DNA from: Isoetes taiwanensis
Lineage: Eukaryota > Streptophyta > Lycopodiopsida > Isoetales > Isoetaceae
Assembly: GCA_021234155.1 (NCBI GenBank)
Contig: JAJEKV010000101.1
Location: 267,986-331,985 of the forward strand
Length of the DNA stretch: 64,000 nucleotides
Direction: 5' to 3'
This document shows, piece after piece, positions 54,275-64,000 of this stretch. Positions within the stretch are counted from its first letter, which is position 1. The number at the start of each line of letters is the position of its first letter. The notes below the pieces were generated by a model that saw only the letters and a program-made list of their open reading frames with translations, was not told where the DNA came from and ran no database searches. The position numbers and the translations under genes were made by a program.

Positions 54275-57122
54275 ATGCAAAATGCTAAATCCCCCAAGGC
54301 CCCCAATGATGGTGATCAAAGCAAAGAAAAATCCCCAACTAATGAAGATGACAAAGATGATGGGAAAGGAAAGGAAAAGACCAGAAATGAAAAGGATGAA
54401 GATGACAAAGATGATGGCAAAGGAAAGGAAAAGACCTCAAATGAAAAGGATGATGCCACAGGAAAGGAAATTGTACTTTATACTAGGGTCGATTGGAAAA
54501 CAAAAGGTCAAGATCCTGCATGCATGCAACAGAGAGGCAGTAGGAGAAGGGATTATTGTTCTAGCAGATCCTATCAATGCGAAGTGAATGATGAAAGATT
54601 AGGGAGGACAGGGTTAGGTGTGGCAATCTCAAAATTATATGACAATTGGAAGGAAAAGGGTTCGGGCAAACAAGAATGCCTAGCTTGTGTGAAGCAACTA
54701 GAGGTTCCAACTATTGTTGCATGGCCTAGGGGCGATATTCAAGCCGGAGGGGAACTACACGTTTCCTATAGATGTAGAACCATTGTCAATAATGTTTACC
54801 GCGGTGTAGCAAGAGGCCACTTCCAACTTTCAAACATTATCCCACCAAAAGATGCAAGTCAGATTATGATTGTTCTCCGACTAAGCTATGATGAAGGTTA
54901 GAGGAGGTGAATGTTGTTGGGCTTCTTGTGTTAGAATGTTCACAATAGAGGAGTTGGTGGGAGCAAGAGCTACATATCGAGGGGAACATAAGTGTGATAG
55001 CGGGGAGGAATTTCATGTACACCATATTTGGCTATGCAATTCGGGATGAAAGATCAAAGAAGAAAAGATTCCCATTGAATGGAAAGTGGATATGTTCAAA
55101 AGCATGGATGGCTATACATGGAATTCCAACCTCTTCTTGGCACAAGCCGGCAAAAGAGACATGAAAATGGTAGTAAAATTGCATTGCATGGGAACACTGG
55201 GCACAGTAAGGCCTACCTCAGAACTATAGTACCAAAGGAAATATTTGAAAGATATGTGGATTTCAATGCAGAAAACATGCCACATAAAGTAAGAAGGATG
55301 AGCAGGGTAGAGTTATTGTTGAAAAGAGATTGCCATCCCATTGTACCCGGAAAGAGCATATTAGAGGAAATAAATGCATTGCTTGGGGAACTTGGGTGGC
55401 CTCTATATCCCCAAACCCCCTTTTAGTAGGCTATGGAATAAGCATTTCAAGCATGTGACCATAGCAACTTCAAACAACTTTGCCAAGTGCAATTTATGTG
55501 CTAAGCTGAAGGAGACACTAGATAAGGCGTGCAACCAAGTCTAAGGGCAAAGATAAGGGAACATATGAAGGACCATATGACGGATCAACTATCATGTAGA
55601 TCAACTTATTGGATGTGGAGGACCTTATGCGCAATGGAACCTAATAACTATCTATGTATTATACATGATAAAATGGACCAACAGAAGACTTGTCTTCCAC
55701 AATTCAAGTACATTCCTAAGTCATGTGGAAGATCATACCCTTTGCTGATTTCAATGGTAGGGCAATATTGCATGGGCAATCTCGGACCTATTATGGCCAT
55801 TTCGGTTTAGAGTTGTGGAGTGATGGTCCAGATTTTCACATTAAGGGAGTATCATGAGGTGTTTAAGAAACTATGAGAAGGGTTACAATGGTCACCCTCT
55901 GGGATCCTCTGACTAGCCGGGCACTACATAGTGCATTGTTGGATGGAACCCCTAATAGTATTGAAAAGTTTAGCAAGGCAAGATTTAGGAGGAATGGACC
56001 TAATGAACATGTTGGAGCTTCAACATCTGGGTGCTAAACCTCGAGATCTGCTTGAGAAAAAGCTCCTCTTGCAACTAGATAATTGTCTTTGGTCAAAATA
56101 AGAATAGGTGGATGTTTTCTTTCTTATCCTACTTAACAGGTGTGGGTATTTTTGAAAGAGTCAATTTAGGGTTCCTAATGCCCGGACATACTCATGAGGA
56201 TGTGGATGCATTGTTTGGAAAATATAGTCATGTATTGAGACAAGAGACAGTTACCAACTTTCCTGGCTATTGGAAATATTTCATGGATGTACAAATCCAT
56301 CTCCTATAGGATCTATCATAGAAAAGTGCCTGATTGGAAGAGTTTTGTGGATGGTTATGCTCTCGACATGGAAGGTCATTCTAGACCTCTTCAATTCACT
56401 TTTGGGTGAGAGAAGGGATTCCAATCATGCAATGGAAAATGAGACCTTGAGGAGAAGTGGAGAGGTGGGGCAGAAATTTGGCCAGGGGATGCAAATGGCA
56501 AGCCTATGATACCTCTGGTCAACCAAAAGCTCTAAAAAACCAAGCGAAGAAGTCAAGCAATTGGGCTTGACTAAGGATGGCATCAATGACTACATCAAGC
56601 ATTGGCAAACTAATTCGGATGAGACTAATCGTGCATTGATAGATTATTGGAAGAAGGTGATCAACTTGTTGGATGAGGTAGACACATCCTCGAGCAATTT
56701 CGGAAGGGTGGTTCCCTAAAAGTAAGTGGAAAACATTAGCTGGTGCTTTGGCAAGATGATGGTACCATTACTAGCATTGTGAAGGCATATGCTCCTCCTC
56801 AATCGATAAACACTATGTTGGTCCTAAGAAGGATAGGCCAAAATATCTAGGCATGGATTGTTATGAACCTTCTCTTGGCGTGGAGTGCCACCAATTTGTA
56901 GTAGTAAAACCAGCCCAGGATCTAGAGACCTATCGAAAGTGGTTGGGATGGACTATCTCAGATATTTGCAAAGAAGAAGGTGATGTTAACTTCAATAAGG
57001 TGCTGGCGTGGAATGGTGGTGTCCAAAGACATCAGTTGAGTAATGTCACCGATAAAGAAAGATATTGCATTGTTGGACAAAGAGGTGGAGGAGAAATCCT
57101 AGTGATCCCGATCTTTGGCTAG
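54275..57122 (+). pseudogene. DUF7869-like DDE transposase-like gene, copy 3
   Basis: The ATG at 54275 opens a Lys/Asp/Glu-rich N terminus that stays open for 208 codons. Frames then shift in turn. NGKWICSKAWMAIHGIPTSSW (about 55078-55140, in part) is the DUF7869 upstream signature. NNFAKCNLCAKLKETLDK (near 55475) gives the C..C pair. HDKMDQQKTCLPQF (55664-55705) is acidic motif one, LLLQLDNC (56065-56088) motif two, and FLMPGHTHEDVDALFGKY (56176-56225) motif three. The tail ends at 57122. Spacing of the three motifs suits an RNase H/DDE fold, which I infer. It lies on the same strand as the NIF and Ulp1 remnants downstream. Confidence 0.78.
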
Positions 57123-57462
57123 ACATTGAAACCGTATTGTACTCATGGACTCCAAAAACTATTCCTAGTAAAAAAGCGAGTTACAATACCTCGGGATGTA
57201 AGGAATAAGGTTCTCATATCCTTGGGGATGTTGGTGGAAAAATGATAAACAATTACTATGTATCAATCACTTTTAATAAAAAGTTGTGTACTACTTGAGT
57301 TTCATGATATATGATTTTGTAATTTGAAGTTAAGGTGTGAATTTATATTCCGGTGTGTGATTATATGTTAACGTCTATTCTAGTCTAAGGGCAACAAAGT
57401 TACTAAAAAATGAATTTAACAAAGTTACTAAAAAGTGCAATATAAAATTTATCCCAAAATTA
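57123..57462. other. AT-rich spacer, no gene
   Basis: Nothing is recognised. It contains a short direct repeat (AACAAAGTTACTAAAAA at about 57396 and 57418). Confidence 0.5.
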
Positions 57463-57494
57463 AGACATAATCCCAATTTAATTGAATGATGGTT
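57463..57494 (-). repeat. transposase tail block, copy 4, next to (CCA)n
   Basis: Identical to 10435-10466 over 32 bases, coding on the minus strand. On both sides the flanks are unrelated to the other copies, apart from the adjoining (CCA)n tract. Confidence 0.85.
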
Positions 57495-57650
57495 CACCTC
57501 CACCACCACCACACACCCCACCACCACCACCACCAAACCCCACCACCACACCTCACCACCACCACACACACCACCACCACCACCACCACCACCACCACCA
57601 CCACCACCACCACCACACACACCACCACCACCACCACCACGGTGTTGTGT
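57495..57650 (+). repeat. (CCA)n microsatellite
   Basis: Nearly pure CCA/CACCACC repeat of about 150 bp. His/Thr/Pro frames are not genes. Confidence 0.95.
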
Positions 57651-58140
57651 GGTGTGTCTTGTCAGGCGATGTTGTGTGATGTGTGTGTATGTGGTGGTGT
57701 GTAGAGACTACATTGTGTTGTGTGGTGTGTGATTGTGGTTTTCCATCGACGCATGGCTTACTATGTTAGGAGGTGACATATCACATAGTGTTTTGTTTTT
57801 TGACTATAGCGGACTTGTGAAGGAATGGTTGGCTGCAACATGAGCTAGGTTTCATAGATGCAAAACAGCGATTGCAAGCAAAACGAGGATAGGAAAAATG
57901 ATATCAAAAAGAAAGATTGAGTTGATGGAGCATAAAGCATCGAAAATTAGAGCTGATTTGCAATGGATGGCAATCAATCATGGCAGCAAATCAGCGGCGG
58001 GGTGTTAGGGTTGTAAGCAAACTAAAGGATGAAGAGCTAAATGGTGCGGTGTTGCAGGGCTGAAACAATTACATAAGGAATTACCGCGAAATTTGAGCTA
58101 AAGGCATGTGAAGACTTACTGGCTTGGGCTGCTACCTCGA
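57651..58140. other. spacer with possible short exon
   Basis: GTGTG-rich sequence follows the microsatellite. A plus frame near 57900-58000 (KIELMEHKASKIRADLQWMAI) could be an exon. Nothing else is seen. Confidence 0.35.
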
Positions 58141-58149
58141 ATGCAAAGA

Positions 58150-58510
58150 TTTGAGATTTTTACGGCGTAGTGGTCATGACACTCCTTTAGATCCTGCACT
58201 TCCAATGCTTCACGAGGCGTAAGAAGAGGGTGATGAAGGTTGTCCATTTTGTGGGCGTTATGCGAAATGGGAGGGTAATATGTTGCCGGTTGTGATAGCG
58301 AGAATCACGATCACCGGTATCACATTCCATGTCTATCACACCATTTGAGGTAAATATTATCATCTCTAACCCTCGTCTAAAGACTCTATTGATTTTGAAT
58401 TTGTTTTGCAGACACTCTAGAACTGCTGCAGCCCGGTTATTGCCCACATTATGGTGAGACATGGCTTTTGGCTTTTGGTGTTCAGTGGTACCACAAGAAC
58501 CAATAGACAC
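58150..58510 (+). pseudogene. upstream exons of NIF/Ulp1 gene, copy 3
   Basis: A plus frame (58150-58345) reads RFLRRSGHDTPLDPALPML then EGDEGCPFCGRYAKWEGN. A TTTTGCAG acceptor near 58411 precedes TLELLQPGYCPHYGETWLL. The CPFC and GYCPHYG pieces may form a small metal site. No family is recognised. It lies upstream of the NIF domain on the same strand. Confidence 0.4.
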
Positions 58511-59095
58511 AAGTAAGTCAAAGAGGGGGTGAAAGCAAGGTTTGGGAAGTCTCTATGCTTGTACTCGAGTCTCTTTCATCACGGCAGTCTCTTCCATCAC
58601 GGCTGGCTTAGTCTCTTTTTGCTTGTCTGTTTATTGTATCTAAAGTGCCCCACAGGATGAGATGGCTTTCGCTCATTTTAGGGGCACTTTAGATATATAT
58701 AAACGAGGAACATCGAAAAGAAAAAAAGCTTGTCGCGTGACCCTCTTGAATGGTTGTCAACTCACCGGGGCTTGATATTGTTCATTTGCAAACAATATAG
58801 ATTATTTGCAAACAAGTGCCTTAACTAATGTTTCTTGATGTTGTCCGCGAGGTCTCTTGACTTAGTGTTTGCGAATGCGAAATTTGAGACCAAGGATATC
58901 CAACAGTTATCCACGCCTCGATCGAGTTATGAGGCGCAAGATACCTCCGGTTGTACCTAGAATTCACCCCATTTGATACTCCTAAGTCAATCCCATTTCT
59001 TGGCGGCATGGAGACTCAAAAGCGAAATTTGGATAGTCAAGCTGAATCTTGATCGTATCAAGTAAATACCGATGCCACATACATGATTTATTTTT
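58511..59095. other. spacer or intron, no gene recognised
   Basis: A short direct repeat of GTCTCTTTCATCACGGC (58569 and 58588) is the only structure I see. Confidence 0.4.
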
Positions 59096-59990
59096 TTGTA
59101 TTTTTACGTGGTCTTCCTCATTTCAATTATGTTGCGAGATAAATGCTCTTTGGCTGGAAGCCATCATGAAGAGATTCCTAGTGCATCTGATTTAGGGGGA
59201 AAATTAATTCCCTTGAGATTCATTACATGCGGGGTCCTTCACCCGGAAAAAAAAAGTTTTGGTCTTGAATATGAGCCAAATGCGGATCACGGTGATGAAG
59301 TTGACAAAAAAAACCCGGATCTGGACAAGATCGCGGGCGCTCAACGAGTCCAATACAACCTCAACCAACAAAACCAAGAGGTTAACTGAAATTCTCCTTG
59401 TTACGGATTTTAATGGGGTTTTAGGCAAGTTTTATGACTTGAAAGAGAGGATCCACTGCATCGGCCGAGCGAGTGACCATCGAGAAATTGAACCATCAAA
59501 GTTTTCGGTTTTCGGGCACGGATTTCGGGAGTTCTTAGAATGGTGTTTTCAAAATTTGAGATTGCATTGTGGTCCAGCATGGCTAAGAGTAATGTTGACT
59601 TGTTGATGAAAAGTTCTTTGCTGCAGGAATATAAGGGCAGATTTCTTTTTATTTGGAATCAGGATGACTGCACCAACACAAAATTAAAAGTGGTTAATAA
59701 GCCAATTTTCCTTAAGGATCTGTCCAAAGTGTACCAAAAATTTTGGAGATACCAGGTGACAAACACATTGTTGATAGATGGCCAGCCGGATATAAGGGTT
59801 ACGCCAACCCGTTAGAACACAATGATATGTCCAAATAGTTTTGCTCCCGACAGGTTGGATTCCAATTTCCTTTTGGAGCAACTCAAACCATGGCTGGAGG
59901 GACTTCTGGCTGCAGAAAGTGTGCCAGCTTATGTGAAGGAACATCAAATGTGGAACATGTGGGATTCTGAAGAGTCGGCATAAGCGCATG
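59096..59990 (+). pseudogene. NIF/FCP1-like HAD phosphatase domain, copy 3
   Basis: This is the best preserved of the three. ILLVTDFNGVLGKFYDL (59391-59440) is motif I (D-x-N-G). FREFLEWCF with, after one homopolymer frameshift, KFEIALWSSMAKSNVD (59555-59600) is motif II. FLFIWNQDDCTNTKLK and NKPIFLKDLSKVY (59640-59740) carry the family's conserved Lys. NTLLIDGQPD (59760-59790) is motif IV, with its second Asp changed to Gly. EQLKPWLEGLLAAESVPAYV follows after another shift, as in plant NIF proteins. Upstream, acidic 59100-59390 is the linker. With two altered motif acids, catalysis is doubtful; the fold and binding may matter more. Confidence 0.82.
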
Positions 59991-60139
59991 AAAATGCTTT
60001 CGACAAGTATTTTCATAAATGAATCTTGTAAAAACTCTTTGAAAGTCAATATAAGTAAAAAAATTTCTATGATATGTGTTGTACTTTTTCAATTTAAAAT
60101 ATTTGAATGGATTGTGAGCAAATGTTCTCGTGTGTGTTT

Positions 60140-60945
60140 AGAACTAGAGATGATAGAGCTTCGGCAGTCCCTGACTATCTAAAGCCAAATACACATCTGG
60201 AAGTGGTGCTGAGTGGAACTGAAACTATAAATGATTAGCTCCACCGGCATCAAAATTTTGGAAGGCGATCTGCCGTGGGTTCAATGATCAATTGATCCTC
60301 CTCTTCTCAAAGGTGATACTTTCATCGATTTGTGATCATCGAGTTGTGCGGATGATATGCATATGTTCGCGGATACATGGAATACTACTTGATTCTCCAA
60401 GGAATGAGCCATCCCTTTCATTTCTTTGACCCTCTTTTTCACTTTCGACATTGTCCAAGGACACAAATAGTTACAAAACAATAAGGAAACATGTGAATAC
60501 GGATAAGTGCGGTTACATGTTTTTGCACGCTTGTGATGGACATCAACTGGACACATTTTTTGATTGTAAGCCCACGCGTGTCTACGCCTGAGAGATATAA
60601 ACCGGGGATATATCACTTTGATAGCTCGGGCTTGCATGGCAGGAAGCGGACATATTGAGAGGTTAGTGCTTGCTCATTGCATTTCTTTGTTGTGGCACAA
60701 TGACAACAAACTTTGAGTCACGGTTCACGGAATTGCTTGGACACAATAATTTCAGCTTTACAACCTCGGATGTTGTCAAAATTTCGAGCGCCTCTTCAAA
60801 CCGATGGTCATTCATGTGGCCTACCGTGCCAGTATGTTAATATTTATGCACAAATTTGTGAGGGGTACTTGAAAGGAGTGAATATATTGTTGCACGATCT
60901 AGTAAGTCAACTTAAATCACGAGACAAACCAAACTACATTTATTG
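60140..60945 (+). pseudogene. Ulp1/SENP-like cysteine protease domain
   Basis: A likely first block (near 60150-60290) reads VPDYLKPNTHLEVVLSGTET, then WKAICRGFNDQLI in another frame. The catalytic His region reads CDGHQ(W)THFLIV after one frameshift (60530-60567). The Asp lies in IYHFDSSGLHG (60607-60635). An intron probably starts at GGTTAGTG (60660). The last exon (60713-60945) carries LQTDGHSCGL, the Gln and Cys of the C48 catalytic set. His, Asp, Gln and Cys are all present in family order. Such enzymes remove SUMO-like tags; Ulp1 domains are often carried by plant DNA transposons. It starts about 150 bp after the NIF domain on the same strand and could have been one protein with it. Confidence 0.72.
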
Positions 60946-61690
60946 ACAAAGTGTGGTTAAGCTGCGGGTTGTGGACATTTCAAACCCAGGATCTAGTTGA
61001 TGTTAGAGTGTTCATGCTTGAAGTTTTAAGATTAGAAGCAACAAAAGCTGGGCCGAGAGGAACATATGTATTGGGAAGTATGTAGGTGCATGAGTCACCT
61101 CGTACTTAAATCATTGTATATCTTTCTTATGTACATAATTGTTATTGTAACCTCGATTCATTTCAATGAAAATTCATATTCAATTCATCTCACAAACAAA
61201 GGAATCAAGTGTTTGATCAGAATTCAAATCTTCAAAAGAAATCAAGACAAACTCATTTTCACAATTTGAAGCACAAAACTTCACATGAGTTAGAAAACTT
61301 CTGAGAATGGTTTTACATTTCATCATCATCGAGAAAAGAACTTGGGTAAATTCTGTAAAATTTTCTCCTCATCTAAAGGATCCGACCTATATCTGATCTT
61401 GTTTTGGCGTTTAGTTGGTGGCATGTGAAGTCTGATTGCACATATCGTGTTGTGAATACTATGCCTAAAGCGTCTTTCTTTGCCAAAGATCATAGGCGGC
61501 CGGTTGATCTTGCGCCCTTCTTGTAATACATACCTTCTATGACACTATCACCGTGAGGTACCATGTTCCATTGAGTTGGAAGTCTTTCTCCACTATCCAT
61601 TTTGGTTTTGTGCACATCGAATCCAAAATTCAAAACCCTCATCATTCCTTTTGAACAACGGCGACAAAATTATCACCAACTCTAAGTGCC
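60946..61690. other. no gene recognised
   Basis: AT-rich. The 67-codon plus frame at 61066-61269 is without context. Confidence 0.4.
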
Positions 61691-61694
61691 TCTG

Positions 61695-63082
61695 CTAACA
61701 TTGTGGGGATTGGAGGAGAACAAGGACTGCTGGATTCACGGTCCTCAATGTTAGCGGCACATTGGAGGATGGTACAATAACTTGAAGTTTCCAATCATCA
61801 GCGTAGTGCTTGTTCACACAAGGCTGTCCCACATGCCATCCAAGCGATGAGCTGCGAAGCATGAAAGTTCCCTCGTGTGCAAGCTGCAATGGAGATTCGA
61901 GATTGAATGCATGTACACAATGGATCTGCCTAGTGTCCAAAATCCTTTCTGCACCCCATGCTTTCTTTCTATCTATATCCTCCACCTTGACTTCCCAAAG
62001 AACCTTTTTATATTCTTCCTCTTCTTGGTTTTGAGATGTGTTCATCCACTTTCGGATGTTCCACAAATAAACATCTCTTGGCAACTTCTACCACTTCATG
62101 AGCATTACCCAATTTTATCTTTCTTTGTATTTTAATTGCATTTGTCTTAACCATCTCTTCAACTCGGCTGACTTTGCCATCGTGTTCACCTTTCCCGTGG
62201 TTAGAACCAAAAATTCCACATCATATAGACATCGATTATCGTTTGTGTACCTAGCCACAAAGTAAAATGGTCTAGAAGCCTTGAATTGAGATCTTTGCAC
62301 CATCTGAAAACACATAATGTCTCTTTGGAACCCTTCCTTTCGCTCCGGATATTTGTGGTGCTTCATGAAGCGGAAGTTGCCGAACAAAGTTGCCGCGAAC
62401 ATAGTAATGTGTTTCCTTGATCATCTCATACATAGTAATGTCATCTTGATATGTTATTTGAACCAAAATGGTAATCGGTTATTGACCCGTATCGCATCAT
62501 TGCACCTCCTCTTGTTCCTTGAATGTATAGTTCTCGCAAAATCCACTCTACCGAGACATGCATCTGTTTGGGAGATTCTCCGAAGCTCCTTAAACTGTTT
62601 TTGCCCATTGGTACACGAAATTATGCGGTGGAAAGATTTTTAGGCAGCTCTTTTCGGTTTATCCGAAGCTCCTTGGGTTACGTCTCATTGTCTTGATGAG
62701 TGGGTCTCCTACCAGAACTTCGAGGCGTTGTCTTTTCATAGTCAATGTACTCCCATTTCACTTTCCCTCTTGCCACTTCCTTCCATGGGACAGTCTGAAA
62801 CTTCTTGATTCCACCGCGACTCTCACAATTTCCAAGGATGCCGCCTTCTTGTGAAACTCATCTAATTCACTCTTTGGACACAATATAGATCTCCACAAGC
62901 TTCTGTACTTGCAATTTTATCTTTGGTGTGCCTGCATTGACCAAGTTCATGTGATCTACAAACATCGCGGTGCAAGTGCAATTCTTCGGATGTTTGGTTC
63001 TCATTCCATTGAGTCCATCCACTAGCATTTGCATCCTCCGTCTTTGAATGCAACAGCAACTATTGAAGTCCTTCAATTTCAC
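61695..63082 (-). pseudogene. decayed unidentified coding region
   Basis: Minus frames at 63082-62867 (LVDGLNGMRTKHPKNCTC, FVDHMNLVNAG), 62402-62115 (GNFRFMKHHKYPERKEGF, SRPFYFVARYTNDNRCLYD) and 62084-61695 (YKKVLWEVKVEDIDRKKA, QLAHEGTFMLRSSSLGWHVG) look like real protein split by frameshifts and perhaps introns. I do not recognise a family. It faces the NIF/Ulp1 gene tail to tail, as the transposase faces the phosphatase in copy 1, but I could not align it to a transposase. Confidence 0.45.
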
Positions 63083-63275
63083 AACAAACCGGGGTTTTAG
63101 CTTCTCAAAAGCTCGAAGGCGAATCTTAATTTACGGATGTTGGTCCGAAACCTCTTGAACAATAGCATCTGCATGAAATGAACACTAAAGCTGTTAGGAT
63201 GTGTATACCACACCAAACCATGCACCATACCATGCCCCACACTCATCATATTCACCCGAGCAGAGCACCTTAGTC
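63083..63275. other. spacer, no gene recognised
   Basis: Only CA-rich simple sequence towards the right (ACCATGCACCATACC-like). Confidence 0.4.
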
Positions 63276-63735
63276 GCGTGTACATTACCACACACCACAC
63301 ACACCCCACCACACCACCCATTCACCACACACCATACACCAAATGGTGGAGTGTGGAGTGGTGGTGGAGTGTGGTGGGGGTGGTGGTGTGGTGTGGTGGT
63401 GGTGGGGTGTGGTGGTGGGGTGGTGGTGGTGGGTGGTGGTGGTGGTGGTGGTGGGGGGTGGTGGTGGTGGTGGTGGGGATGGTGGTGTGGTGGAGTGTGG
63501 TGGTGGTGGTGTGTGGTGGGGGTGTAGTGGTGGTGGTGTGGTGTGGTGTTGTGGATGGTGGTGTGATGTGGTGGTGGTGGTGGTGTGGTGGTGGTGGTGG
63601 AGGGGTGGTGGTGTGGGATGTGTGTGGATGTGGTGGGTAATGTGGTGGTGGTGGTGGAAGATGTGGTGGGATGTGGTGGGATGTGTATGGTGGTGGGATA
63701 GATGGGGTCTATGGTGGGATAGATGGGGTGAGGGG
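63276..63735 (+). repeat. (TGG)n/(GTGGTGG)n microsatellite
   Basis: About 450 bp of TGG and GTGTGG units, after a short CCACAC run (63285-63340) that can pair with it as an inverted repeat. Val/Trp/Gly and His/Thr/Pro frames are not genes. Confidence 0.95.
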
Positions 63736-63779
63736 GGTGAGGGAATAAATAAAATTCAATCCACACATATCATACATTA

Positions 63780-63890
63780 ACATGCACACACCCACATGAC
63801 ACCATGGACATAACGCCCTACACCACACCACACCACACCACACCATCCATCCATCCCACACCACACACATCACATCACATCACTTTTATC
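63780..63890 (+). repeat. CACCACACCA and ATCACATC simple repeats
   Basis: Short CA/CCA-rich repeats close the window. Nothing else is seen to 64000. Confidence 0.85.
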
Positions 63891-64000
63891 CTATTTAAAT
63901 CGACATATAAAAATCTGCCTAGCTTTGCTCTCATAAACACTTCTGAAATTCGTACACCACGATAATAATTACATTCCTCTTCTAATCATTAGAAAGGATC

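Noticed and set aside
1-64000. tRNA, rRNA or organelle genes
   Set aside because: I saw no tRNA-like cloverleaf, rRNA signature or organelle gene. The only tRNA-related sequence is the primer binding site at 38615-38628.

Overview
This window looks like repeat-dense nuclear DNA of a land plant with a large genome (a fern, lycophyte or gymnosperm scale of repeat load; the exact lineage cannot be told from the sequence). The evidence is plant-type chromovirus polyproteins, a tRNA-iMet primer binding site, plant-type LINEs with DUF4283-like ORF1 proteins, spliced genes with GT..AG introns, and no rRNA, tRNA or bacterial operon signals. Nearly every coding stretch is broken by frameshifts or stops. 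Some breaks are decay, and some may be consensus errors at homopolymers and GC-rich hairpins.

Layout. (1) 1-13.3 kb: a multi-exon gene ending in an NIF/FCP1-like HAD phosphatase domain (+ strand, 1-1434 and 8652-9560) is split by a 7.2 kb LINE (LINE A, minus, 1435-8636) flanked by imperfect 15 bp target duplications. It converges on a DUF7869-like (DDE-type, transposase-like) gene on the minus strand (12.9-10.45 kb). (2) 14.2-18.26 kb: LINE B (+), with endonuclease, reverse transcriptase and poly(A). (3) 18.3-25.2 kb: an unidentified spliced gene (+) whose introns and leader carry palindromes of the TATGCGCGCATA type. These include a 40 bp-period array split by LINE C (18991-20923), an ORF1-only insertion with a 16 bp target duplication. 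(4) 25.4-44.0 kb: two nested chromovirus-type Ty3/gypsy elements of one family. The outer one (+) is cut in its protease by a 13.3 kb inner element (minus, 26865-40191) with 1.55 kb LTRs, PBS, PPT and about 4 kb of extra charged ORFs upstream of gag. (5) 44.0-52.4 kb: an inverted second copy of the phosphatase gene (minus) and of the transposase tail, with a (CCA)n tract grown next to the transposase stop codon. (6) 52.5-54.2 kb: AT-rich tandem repeats. (7) 54.27-61 kb: a second DUF7869-like gene (+), a (CCA)n tract, a third NIF-domain gene, and directly after it a Ulp1/SENP-like cysteine protease remnant. (8) 61.7-63.9 kb: a decayed unidentified coding region and long (TGG)n/(CCA)n microsatellites.

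The most interesting theme is the repeated company of three protein types: a DUF7869 DDE-like protein, an NIF/FCP1-like HAD phosphatase with a D-x-N-x nucleophile motif, and a Ulp1 peptidase. Two inverted copies share the same tail-to-tail junction between transposase and phosphatase. A second theme is the use of GC-rich palindromes as regularly spaced or expandable units in introns, untranslated regions and retrotransposon leaders.
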